Made by a program: the position numbers and the translations under genes. From Proales similis (Eukaryota > Rotifera > Eurotatoria > Ploima > Proalidae), in contig JAGVRJ010000007.1 in assembly GCA_019059635.1 (NCBI GenBank), positions 1,736,001-1,800,000 on the forward strand: a stretch of DNA of 64,000 nt. Direction: 5' to 3'. This document shows, in pieces, positions 12,231 through 22,711 of the stretch; position 1 is the stretch's first letter; each line of letters starts with the position of its first letter. The notes below the pieces were generated by a model. The model saw only the letters and a program-made list of their open reading frames with translations. It was not told the origin of the DNA and made no database searches.

Positions 12231-15200
12231 ATGAGTAATGAGACCGGCGCGTATTTGAGAGAATCGCTGCGGTTCATCTCAACTCTGCCCGAATCTAAAA
12301 GACACGAGTCGTTGGAGAAATGCGTTCAAGTCTGCCTGAACCGAGAGCCAGCCGAACGAGACAGAGTGAAGCAAGAGCTATTTGTCTATTTGGCGCAAGT
12401 TCATCTAGCCCAGGCCTTAAAGTGGACAGATCTCATTCGAGTGGCCATCAAGCAAAGATATCAACAATGGGCCCAAGTACTCTGATTCTCTTTTGGACTT
12501 TTCGAACGTTGTTGATTGTTTAATCGAATTAGCTTGCAGACGTGTTAGCGTCGGACGAAGAGTTGCACAAGATCGAGCACAAATTCGTTGCTGAATTACT
12601 TGACAGCGGAACGGAGTCGATCGAAATAAAGACCAAATGTGTTGAGCATTGCCTCAACAGCTCAATCATGAGGCTATTCTTGGACCCGAACAGAATTGGC
12701 TGCAGCTCTGCTTATCTTGGCATTTATGAAAAATACAAAAATCAGTATGCGCTCGATTCAGACGCTGTGGTGTCAAGTCTGAACCTGTGCACTTCGCTGC
12801 TTTTGAAAACCAGCTTCGCCTGGCCCTGTTCTAACGAGCTTTTTCTCCGACACGTTCTTGACGAGCCGGCGACAAGCCAGCAGATTCAAAAATGCACAGA
12901 AATGTACGAGTGTCTGAGAGGCGAACTTGAACGTTTGGCTTCTTCTGTAGACGTGGCCCAAATCGGCTTTTACTCGTTCTATTTCAACCTGATGGGAACA
13001 ATTTCAATCTATCGCGAACAGATTGAACAGCTGCTGGGCAGCAGAACTCTACTTGGCCTTGAGACGTTTCTGAACACTTTCAAACTCTTGTTCCAAAGTG
13101 CCCATTCAATTCGTGTTGATAGGAACTTTCTTATTCGGCAACGAATCGCCGCCTATGATTCCATGATCGAGTCTTTTCTCTCTGAACTGCTCCAATCCAA
13201 GCGGCCTTATGTGCTCGACGATGAGCTGGACACGCTCATACAAGTCAAAGACGAGCTCACGACTTCAACTCGAGTGGCCAAAATTGCGCTCATTCTAAAT
13301 AGCTGCGATGAAGAAGGCCTCGACCAGTCGGGTTTCAAACTCTTCTTCTGGGAACTGTTCGAGAGGCTTAGTTTGAGTGAGAAAACGGAGACGATAATTG
13401 AAATTTATTCTTCGCCCACGCTTAGACTCGACACGGAGCTCAAATTAAAACAGCTTTGCTCGAGCTCTTTTTCGAGCGAACTCGTTCAATTGATCAACCA
13501 GATATCGAGCGGCAGCCATTCAAATAAACAAGTGAGCCTTTTGGCAAGCATCTATTTCTATTTGAGTTTGCCTCAGGAAACATTTTCCAGTTTCTAGCTC
13601 GCCTTGCCGGCCTCATGTGCGCATCTCTTCCAAGCGTGGCTCGGCGTCTATTTGACAACTGTCTGCACAGCCAAGTATCGGCTGCAAGTCTGAACCGAGT
13701 GAGTAGCTCGATAAAAGGAAGCAGAAAATAATCTCAAACATTTTTCTAAAACATTTTTCCAAGCTTGTCAGAGAATTGAACTCGTTGTTCATCTGCCCTA
13801 ATCTAAAGCCTTTCAAGCAGAGCATTCTGATCGATTCACTCAGAGAACAGCTCCACGATATTACTTACAGCAAGAACAATTCAAAGTTTGCCAATTTTTT
13901 CACTTTTGCCAAGCTGGTCAGCCAGCCGTTTGAGAACAAGCCAAGTTGTGTAAGCAGCGAGCAGTTGTACAAGCAGCTATTGGAGCCGGTGTTTTCCAAG
14001 CCCGTGCAGACATCTCTCTTTCCATTCGAGGTACCTCTTTTCAATCGAACTGCTCGATCGCTTGGCTGAAAAAAATTTCTCAGCTATTTCTAGGCCTATT
14101 GCCGGATCTGAGGGCAAGCACTGCTCAATTGGCTTATTTTCTTCGTCTAATTGATCTTGTGGAGAGTGAACTCAGGCAAAAGAGAAAGAGATGGCCGATA
14201 GGCCTGCTCAAGCTCAAAGAGATTTGTGTCAATATTGTTGCTGAACTGATCAAAAATCTGAAGAATCACGCTTCAATCGGTAGACTACTCTGAAACAATT
14301 GTTTGGGTTCGAAATTGATTTGTGCTCCTCTTGCCAGACGAGATAAACGCATTGAGGACCGAACTGCGTCAAATGGCTTGGCCCGTGACAGCCCTCGCAG
14401 CTCCATTGACTGGTTCTGTGAGCATTCCAGACTGCTTGAGACCCGTAGTCTCATTCGATTCGGTTCAAATTGAATTTTTCAGTAAGGAACTAGACGAGGT
14501 CGCTGAGAGCAACTTAAGAGACACGATTTTGTTTAGAGTCGCGTTCGGATCCGGTCAATGCTCTGTTGAGTCTGATTTCTCACTGCCCAGCTGCGGTGAC
14601 GAGCGAGCTGACCATGAGCACAGATCTTGATTACAACCAGTTTTTGGCCGCCTTTCTTCAAGTTGGCTTTTCTTTTAATTGTTTGCCCACTGTAGAGACA
14701 GTTGAGCAACTTGTGGCTCTTAAGGTCATTTCGAATGGACGGACTCAGTGCGAGTATGAGAATCTGCTCAGCTTCAGCTTGATCTCAATACGCCAAGGAC
14801 GGCTGAAAAGCCAAGAGGACTACTCGTTTTTGTATTCACAAGCTGGCCACTCGAACAGCCAAGTGGAAGCAGAATTGAATTTTCTCTTCTTTCTCAACGA
14901 ACTTTTGCATCTAATTTACGTGCTCCAGCGCGAAGATTTCCACCACTTTTTCATTGAGATCAACTTGTTTAAAAAGGTGCGTTAGCCTTGGACTCGAAAG
15001 AGTCGTTTGAGCAAGTTAATGCTTCACTTTCTAGAACTGGATTGAGAGTTTGAGTAAAAAGTGGCCGAATGAGACGGTGCAGATCGTGGCCATGCAGACG
15101 ATCGCCGACTGCCAGCTAGCTGCAAGTCTCGAGCATCAAGCGCGTTCAGATGTTTACCATTCGCTTATACAGTCGCAGCTCAGTGCCCGCAAACGCCCGA

Positions 15201-15331
15201 CAAATCGAGCCGACAGCGACTTTGATCTCCTAAACAAGGCCAAGTGCGTCATTCAGCAAATAGACGGCCAGTTCTCCAACTTGAAGTATTTATTAAATAA
15301 GAATGTCGAAGAGTTCATTGATCGGCGCTGA
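12231..15331 (+). CDS. Large alpha-helical protein, unrecognised
   Basis: Eight exons (12231-12476, 12533-13531, 13591-13698, 13764-14030, 14084-14279, 14338-14553, 14591-14976, 15035-15331) splice in perfect phase to about 904 residues. The protein looks helical throughout and leucine-rich, with short paired helices such as MRLFLDPNRIGCSSAYLGIY and LDYNQFLAAFLQVGFSF, consistent with a HEAT or armadillo-like scaffold. There is no signal peptide, membrane segment or catalytic motif. I do not recognise the family; a subunit of a large complex is a reasonable guess. The intron at 14554-14590 is only 37 nt. The neighbour downstream is convergent, so the two transcripts nearly meet. Confidence 0.8.
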
Positions 15332-15332
15332 A

Positions 15333-15338
15333 AATAAA
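15333..15338 (+). terminator. Polyadenylation signal AATAAA
   Basis: A canonical AATAAA begins two bases after the stop codon of the helical-protein gene, and a second lies at about 15350. This means a 3' UTR of only tens of bases. Confidence 0.65.
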
Positions 15339-15476
15339 TAACGGTGAGAAATAAAAAGATCTCTTCTTGTTTTAATGCTTCTGTTGTCGTTTTCTGTCGG
15401 CCGCTTCTTTGCATTCAAATAAAAACTCTTCTGTGCCGTTTCAACTTCAACAACAAATGAATGAAACGCGTGCAAA

Positions 15477-16483
15477 CTAAGCCCGACGAGAGTGGAAAAA
15501 GTAGAGCTGAAAAAGCAACAAGTTTTCAAGACGACTGTTCACATTCGCCAGATACTGGGCCTACTCACCATAAATATGAGGCCGATGATTGCATGAAGAC
15601 CCAGCATAATTGCCGACAGGCCGTAGGCGATCTGGTTCCGATCAAGTTTGTTTAGTGAACGAGTTAAATAGACTTGGACTGGTGTTGATTGAACTTACTT
15701 TCGGGTTGGTTTTTCCGCCCGTGAACGTGAGCATGAGAACAGAGCCAGAGAGTAAGACGGCAATGACCATGAAAAGCCACTGGAAAATCCAAATGTGAAC
15801 AAGCCACAAGACTGAGACCGGAATGAATATGGACAGAGAGTAGCCGTAGACGCAGAGGATTTCAATAAATCGCAAATCGTCGGCCTCGTTTTGCCATCTC
15901 AAATAGGTAAACACAAGCAAGGAGGCGAAGCACCAGTAGCCGAATATAACAAACGCCGAGACCGACACTTGAGATTGAAGGAATTTTAAGCAATAAGGAT
16001 AAGGGAAACGAGAGCGATCGGCTACCTTTGTGAAAGTCAGTCTGCCACTCGTAGTCAGAGCCGAAGTTTTCAAAAAAGCTGTAAATGTTGCCCGATATGG
16101 CAATTGAGAATATCAGGGTCACACAGACCCAGAATGGACCGTACATGTCCGGGTTGGGCCTGATTTTCTCCATCAAGAAATTCTGATTCAGTTTTGGCAC
16201 CATTGAGCCGCTGATGCGATTCAGCACGTCTCTGGTGTTGACGTCGAAATACTTTTGGTAAAATTCTATTTGCAAATACGAATAGTTGGGCTGCTCGAGC
16301 AGCTCGTCGTCCTCGGCCGCATTCTGAGAAGCCAAGTCCTCGTTGTTGTCGAGCAGCTAAAGTTTGCTTTAAATACCTTTAAATGCATTCAGGGTCTAAG
16401 TTTACCACTTGCTCTTCTGGGTCGCTTGTGCTCGGAAAGCTGGTGAACGACAGAGACTGCGGATTCTCTTCTCCTTTGCTCAT
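15477..16483 (-). CDS. Yip1-domain Golgi protein YIPF1/YIPF2
   Basis: Five exons (16406-16483, 16026-16356, 15699-15967, 15569-15631, 15477-15506) join in phase to about 256 residues. An acidic cytosolic N-terminus leads to SYLQIEFYQKYFDVNTRDVL and the Yip1 signature PDMYGPFWVCVTLIFSIAI, followed by four more membrane segments (SAFVIFGYWCF, YGYSLSIFIPVSVLW, WLFMVIAVLLSGS, YGLSAIMLGLHAIIGLIF) and a tail ending LYFFHSRRA. This is the YIPF1/2 subfamily, which sits in Golgi membranes and interacts with Rab GTPases. The final exon is only 30 bases. SLC25A38 lies upstream on the same strand. Confidence 0.9.
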
Positions 16484-16752
16484 CTCTAGATGATTATGTC
16501 TTTTTTTTTATTTCTTTTCAAACTTTTCGTCTCTTTCTCTTAAATGTGTCAACGTGAATAATGATAATTATAATAATTTCAATATGTTTCAATTACTCGA
16601 ATTTATATATGGTCAAATAAGGTGATAGCTATTTTGCATCTGCGATTGCAGATATTTGTTTCTTTTTGCCTCAAACATGCAGCCCGAATGAATGTGCGAT
16701 CAAGCGATTGAGCATAATTTTGAGCTTTTTTTTTTATTTATTATTTATTTTA

Positions 16753-17628
16753 TCATTCTCGTCGCTTTCTGTAAGTGAACTTTTCGAATATTGTCCATCC
16801 CATCACACTGACAATCACACGGCGCACAGCGCGCGGTGTGAACCCGATGAAAAATCCTCTCAGTCCGTCGTGGCTGTAAATGAGCTTCAGTGTTTGCCAG
16901 ATGCTTGTGTACTCGTTGGGCTTCAGTTGCATGCAGGTGCGCACAATGTCCGATGGCTGAGTAATGGCACATGCGACCAGCGAGCTGCCAAGTGCACTCA
17001 CAGCAAAGTGAGCCGTTGTGGGCGGCGTCTGGCCGTCGCTGATTTTCGATTTCGCAAACGTGTAAAGCGAATAGTAGACGCCGCTGTACATGACGTCTCT
17101 CAGCAGAGTGGCGTTGAGACCTTGGTACAAGCCAAGAACGCCCTCGTTCTTTATAATCGATTTAAAGGCGGGTAAGATGCGTTTGTATTTGTACAAGTCA
17201 CTCTCAAATCGAGTCTTGACGACGTTCAATGGAAATACCATGACGTCCGATACAGAGCGGGCCAGGGCACCGGTCAGAAATGATTGCAGAATCTTGTTCT
17301 CTTTCATTATGTCCCAGGTTCGACAGCGTTCGACCATTCCAAAGTAAATGGACGCGACAGGCGCAGCTCGCATCAAAGCGGGACTCAGTCCAGTCCAAAA
17401 GTGGACCAGATTTGAGAGCTTTACGTTGGAGCCTTGGCCTTTGCGGAGAGTCTGCGAGACGACCGATCCGACCGTTTTCTTCAGACGCACTTCAGACCCG
17501 TCCGGCTGGCGATAATAAATCGGCTGCTGGAGTTGAGTTTTTACAAACTCAAATGGCTGGAGTAGAAGAGCGGTGAGCGAACCGCTGATCATCCCCGCCA
17601 CTAGAGAACTACTTAAGCTTGAATCCAT
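16753..17628 (-). CDS. SLC25A38: Mitochondrial glycine transporter SLC25A38
   Basis: An intronless frame of 291 residues with the three-repeat mitochondrial carrier fold. Carrier signatures are LLQPFEFVKTQLQQP, FPLNVVKTRFESDLYKY and ITQPSDIVRTCMQLKP, each a Px[DE]xx[KR] variant. FWTGLSPALMRAAPVASIYF and LYQGLNATLLRDVMYSGVYY are typical of SLC25A38/Hem25, which imports glycine for haem synthesis. The ATG at 17628 starts right at the first carrier helix, and the length matches the family. The lack of introns contrasts with its neighbours. Confidence 0.92.
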   Translation of the reverse strand: MDSSLSSSLVAGMISGSLTALLLQPFEFVKTQLQQPIYYRQPDGSEVRLKKTVGSVVSQTLRKGQGSNVKLSNLVHFWTGLSPALMRAAPVASIYFGMVERCRTWDIMKENKILQSFLTGALARSVSDVMVFPLNVVKTRFESDLYKYKRILPAFKSIIKNEGVLGLYQGLNATLLRDVMYSGVYYSLYTFAKSKISDGQTPPTTAHFAVSALGSSLVACAITQPSDIVRTCMQLKPNEYTSIWQTLKLIYSHDGLRGFFIGFTPRAVRRVIVSVMGWTIFEKFTYRKRRE

Positions 17629-17826
17629 TTTCGAGTACTAGTGGCCTTTTTAAAGGCGTGGTGTTGGAAATGCGAGGCAAACTCGATTTCAAACGAGCCC
17701 CAGACCGCAACAAGAGGAGGAGCTCGTTGTATGCTTTTGTTGTTGATTTATTACACATTCTGACAGGAGTGGTTTTATTAGCGGGTCCAGTTTACAAGGA
17801 GTCTGTTGATTTGAAAAGCAGACCGT

Positions 17827-18087
17827 TCAGGGCTCGTCAGGCTTGAACGGAAGTGGACCGCACGGCTGTACCATGTTCTTGATGTAGTTGAACCGTAGAC
17901 GAGCTTTGCTCTCGTTCTCTGCGATCGACATGAAGTTCATTGTGTCGAAATGGCCGACCAAAGAGGCATATGTGTCCCGATGCTGATTAGTCAGCCATTC
18001 CCATTTAGTGGTCTCCGAGTGCCCTGTGCCGATATACTTTGACTGCAAATGCTCTAGTTGAGTATGAATGTTATAGCGATCGCCCAT
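17827..18087 (-). CDS. SF3B5: Splicing factor 3B subunit 5
   Basis: An intronless 86-residue protein beginning MGDRYNIHTQLEHLQSKYIG and continuing GTGHSETTKWEWLTNQHRD, FMSIAENESKARLRFNYIK and PCGPLPFKPDEP. It is near-identical in plan and length to SF3b10 of other animals, a subunit of the U2 snRNP SF3b complex that helps recognise the branch point. The start at 18087 matches the conserved N-terminus; a longer in-frame reading upstream has no similarity. Confidence 0.97.
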   Translation of the reverse strand: MGDRYNIHTQLEHLQSKYIGTGHSETTKWEWLTNQHRDTYASLVGHFDTMNFMSIAENESKARLRFNYIKNMVQPCGPLPFKPDEP

Positions 18088-18466
18088 TTTCCCTTGCTCG
18101 GTATTAACAACAGTCCGCCGCCAACTCGATGTGGAAAGGTCACAACTACCACAAGCGGTGCCAGTTATCAGATGAAAACGTGTGCGTTCACAAGCATAAA
18201 CCAGATCGGACAAAACTAACACAACAATCGCATGTCAGCTTGTGTTGGACTTCTTCTTTAAAAAAGACAACCTGCTCTGTTCAATTTCTCTTTCTCATGA
18301 GCCACAAGCCAGAAATGTTTAAATAGCGTGTTGCAATCAAGACGCTATTTAAATTAATTAATTAATTGACGATTAATTACCGACAGTAGCCGACAGACTC
18401 GGCTACTTTATTCATATAAATACGCATTTATTCGTTACTAATTTGCCAAAAATAAATTTCTTTTTG

Positions 18467-21400
18467 TTACAAATATCCACTTGACTGAAAATTATCCCAA
18501 ATGAACGTCAAATCCTTGTTCAGCGCCAGTAGCTCTTCAAAAGTTTTGTTCTCGCTCGATGGCTGCTCTTTGCTCGCCACGCACGAGCCTTGAACTGTTT
18601 TATCACCGCGTGGATCAGCTTGTTCTGACGAACAAGAAGATGAGGAAGGACCGGCGTCTGGCGTTTTCTTTAAATCTGAATCGGGCGTTTGTGCGGCCGC
18701 TGGTGTGTACAAATCTGTTTTGGTCGCTTTGGAAGATATTGAGACCGAATGCCAGGATTGCGGCTCTTTGGCGTTTGCCTCATCTCGACTGCTCTGTAAA
18801 GTTTTCTCGCCCACAGATTCGAGCAGAATTTGACTAGTCTGACACGAGCGGTCGTTAGAGAGCACTTGAACGAACGAGGCCTTTCTTGCGTTTTGCTTGC
18901 CACTTGTCGATTTGACCACCACACGAGCCATCTTAGTACTTCCCATCTTGGAGGTTCCTTGGTCATACTTGGTCGTATTGCTCGACCTTGACATTAAAGG
19001 CACTGAGTTGAAGGAATTGAGAAGAAACACAGGTGAAAACACTTGCCTTATATCGGAGTTTCTCGACTGCTCCGAGACACCGAAATGACAGCGAAGCTCA
19101 TTGGAGGTGGCAAACGCGCTTCTCTGATTTTTTTCGGGCTCGAACAGCATTATGTAGACTTTGGGTGCGAAAAGCAGGACGAGAATGACCGTGGCGCTGA
19201 AGCTCATGCTCAAGCAGAGCACCAGTGTCTTAAAGTCGCCGCCGAAATAGAGCGGCACAAACGCAGTCCATATCACACACGTAGTGTACATGCTGAACCC
19301 GATGAATTTGGCTTCGTTGAAATTCTCCGGCAGATTTCTGGTCTTTACTGCATACAAGGTGCAAAGAGCGACCAGAATCATGTTGAAGCCGAGCGGGCAA
19401 ATGACCGAATATGTGTCGTTGTCGCATTCGAGCCGAGCGACATCTCGACGCGGATGTGTAACCACAGTGCCTCCTGGCTTGTGAAAGAAACTGCCCACAA
19501 TTATGGCCAATTCGAATGCGATCAAGCAAAACGTTAGGAATATTTGCGCGCCGAGACTCATGAAGCGCGGCTTCTTGATCAGTATGCGCTTTTTGCTTCG
19601 GGCCAGAATGCGAGCGATTCGATTTGTTTTCACTACGAGCGCGCTGTACATCAGCGACAGACTCAGACCGGGCAGTATTCGAGCCATGTAGCATGTGACT
19701 ATAGACGGCCTCATCAGAAGCGGAAATGTGAGTATGTAGCTCATGTAGACACCGATTAGGACGATCAAGCTCAGCTCTCTGGTGGTCGATTTCACCACAC
19801 ATGTGTTGGCGAATCGAATGAACACAATCAGCACGAAAGTGTTCATCATTATTCCCAATATGCTCACGCACATGGCAAACAACGAGACGGGCTCGGTCCA
19901 GTTCAGAAATGTCAACGGCAGCGGGCCGCAGCCTTGTTCCAAGCGTTTGAAATCAAATCGCAACCAACAAATGTCATTCTTCTTACCAGTGAGGTTCTCG
20001 TTCGGCCAGTAGCCCAGATTGCAGTCCTGGCACGTATACTCGTCGACAATGAACGCATGGCTGGCGCACTTTTTACAATTCCAGCAGCATTTCTCGTTTC
20101 CCTTTCTCACTTGCTGAAACAGAATGCCAAGCAAACAATGCGAGAGAATGCAATCACAAGACGATCCACTTGAATTGAATACAAGTTCAAACTTACTTTT
20201 ATGGAGCCGAACGGACACGGCTCTGAGCAAACGCTTTCGTAGTTGCTCTGGTTGTTCGGAAATACAATGTCGGCATCGTTCAAGTTCAGCTTGTCAAAGT
20301 TGTTCCAGTTGCCGACTTGGCGGTAAACGTAGCTCGAGCTCGCATTCACCTGATTCCGATCTTTTTGTACATTAAGCACCACGTACCTTTACAAGGCGTG
20401 TAAATGCATTGAGGAAGAGGCAACATGTGAGCAAGGGAACTTACCTGCCCGGAGGGTCGCCGTTAGTGTCAAAATAGATCTTCTCGCCGGTGACCCCTTC
20501 GAACATCGAGGTCTTTATAAAGCCGAGCAGCATGGAACCGTTTATGTTTTTCATCGACTCACACAGGCCATAATGGCCAGAGCATAGCTAGAAAAGGAAT
20601 GGTTCAGATTGCAACTGCCATATGAACGGCATAGGAGACCTCAAGTTTACCCTTCGGTGAGCGTTGTTGAGGCCGTGAGCAATGGCGAGCATTGAGTTCA
20701 TAACGTAGCTCATCTTCGGGTCCTGCTGGTAGTTGCGAAGGCTGTCCGGATAGAACTCAACCGGCTGATCAGATCGAGAGGCGAGCGGTGTTTGAAATCG
20801 GCAAATGAACGGCTGCCTATCTTGAGCACCGTTCAAATCGATGCAGTAGGGACCAAATCGCTCGTCCGAGGTCATCAAGAGTGTAATGTTGTTTATATCA
20901 GTTTCGGTGCGACTTATGAAATAAGTGATCGTGTCCGAGGAGGACAGGGCGGCGAAAAAGTGCGGATCATGTTTGTCCTTGATCGCCTCGAGCGGTTGGC
21001 AAAATCGCAGTCTGATGCCCTGCGCGTCGTCGCCAATTGAGTCGAAATCGGACGTGTGGCGAATTTTGTGCTTTTTCAATATCGAGTTGAGCTTCACTTT
21101 GACGTGCAGACGGCTCAAATGCTCTTTGAGTCCTCGCTGCGACAAATAGTTTAGCACAAGGTCAAGAGAATGATCGTCGCCGGCGTCGAGCAGTTCGGCG
21201 TCATGGTACACACTTTTGCACTTGTTCTCTGCCTCTTGCCAACTGAGACTGGTCTCCGAGAGCCAGTAGCAGGCATTGCCAATCGCCATCAGACCAGTCG
21301 GGCAAAGTCCTAGTTGAAAAAGTCCAAATTATCTTGGGTTTGCACAAGAGCTGCTTAAATTTACTGACTTTTGCAAGGTATTCGAAACTTGCCTCTCCTG

Positions 21401-22711
21401 TGCGGCTCAATGTAACACTTGAACATTTCTTCCCAATATTCGTTGAACCAAACGTTGCGCTGGTTGCTGATCGGATTCAGATTGGTGAAGTACGAGTCGA
21501 ATTCGGTGACCTCGGGCGAATAGGCTTTGAATGAAAACGAGCCGACCGCTTGCTCGTACAAGCCGCGTGCGACGTCAATTCGATCAGACCATCCGTCACT
21601 AATTTTACCGAGTCGAGTCAGTTTAAGGCTTGAAAATGAGAAAAAATTTTTTTCGCATTCCGAAGCATACCTGCCAACAATCAAGAAGCGGCCGGTCAGA
21701 TTTAGGCGGTTTATAGCTCCCAGAAGCCCTCGAACGGTCTCGCCGTAGCAAAAGCAGACGATCACATGCGCCTTTTCCACTCCGCTGAGGCGTCTGACCA
21801 CAAGATCGAAATCTGAGTCACTAGCGTATTCGCGAATCTTTTCCAACGATGCTATGCAGACGTTCAACTCGGCTATCTCGTTTTTGAACGAGTCCATGCC
21901 GGCCTGGCCGTAGCTTCCTAAAAAGCGCCCTGAAACCTATTTGTTTCTCGACTGCCAATAAAGCGATTCGCATACCGTCCGTGTAGATGGCGAATATGTA
22001 GGTCCAGTTCATTTTGATCACAACGTCTGTGATTGCTCTGACTTGGAGATAGTCACTCGGCACGACTCGTAAAAAGGTCTGGTACATTTGCTTGTCGCTT
22101 AGATCCTTGCTGGTTGCCGAATAGCCGACTTGAGGTATGTCGAATAGTTGCAGCAGGTTCTGAACATTGATGGCCACCGAGCTGCCGCCTGGTCCGATAA
22201 CGGCCAGAATGCGATTGCGAGTTTGCTTTTCTCTTTCCAGGCTGCTGCATTTATTAGCCTGGTCAGCAGTTAATTCGGCGATTGATGAGCTCTCGTTCAG
22301 TCTCGACATTGAGCTATCTCGCCCTATTAAATTTGTATCGCTGGTGATCGTGTCCTTGATGAAATCGATTGTCTCCTCGAGCGCGATAGACGAGTCCCAG
22401 CATTCGTCGCGGATCTCGAGGCCGATGCGAACGCCTGGCAGGAACGACTCGTCTTTATTTATCTTGTCGAGCATATAGAGCAGCGCCTCGACTCGCTGCA
22501 CTCCGTACTGATCGCGAATGACGCCGCACTCGCGCGGACCGTTCGGCCGTTCACTGTACGATGGCTGTTCGTGCACTGGCAATAGAGCGCCGATCATAAG
22601 ATCGCCAGGCACCACAAGTTTTTTTCTCGCCTTCAGCTCTTGGCCGGTCACAAGGATCAAGTGCAAGCAAGATAGGCAAAGTGAAACTAAAAAAACGTTG
22701 CTCTGCTTCAT
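18467..22711 (-). CDS. Metabotropic glutamate receptor with inserted C-type lectin-like domain
   Basis: Seven exons (21976-22711, 21671-21929, 21369-21598, 20651-21309, 20445-20587, 20197-20386, 18467-20113) join in exact phase to about 1,287 residues. In order: a signal peptide; a Venus-flytrap domain (GPGGSSVAINVQNLLQLFD, IPQVGYSATSKDLSDK, VVPSDYLQVRAITDV, NWTYIFAIYTDG, SDGWSDR); a C-type lectin-like insert (21309 to about 20805); the rest of the flytrap lobe (MSYVMNSMLAIAHGLNNAHR, LCSGHYGLCESM, FDTNGDPPGRYVV); the cysteine-rich domain (CCWNCKKC...CQDCNLGYWPNENLTG); seven membrane helices; and a serine-rich tail of about 230 residues. The serine/threonine cluster that holds the glutamate backbone in mGluRs is retained. 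Receptors of this family couple to G proteins as dimers. The lectin insert is not a standard part of the family. Confidence 0.93.
20805..21309 (-). other. C-type lectin-like domain within the mGluR ectodomain
   Basis: This stretch lies in one exon (20651-21309) that also encodes mGluR sequence at its 3' end. It opens LCPTGLMAIGNACYW, then SWQEAENKCKS and AELLDAGDDHSLDLV, and closes PYC...DRQPFICRF. This is the pattern of a long-form C-type lectin-like fold: an N-terminal C-P-x-G...C-Y pair, S-W-x-x-A-x3-C, and a terminal P-F-I-C. Six cysteines are in the expected order. The WIGL core is not evident, and the EPN/QPD and WND calcium and sugar residues are absent, so sugar binding is doubtful and a protein-binding role more likely. 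Confidence 0.82.

Noticed and set aside
18352-18377. TAATTAATTAATTA palindrome as a transposon end or origin
   Set aside because: No target-site duplication or second copy nearby; simple AT-rich sequence between genes.
19230-19871. 213-residue minus-strand frame
   Set aside because: It overlaps the mGluR seven-helix exon in a different frame; the receptor frame is clearly the real one.
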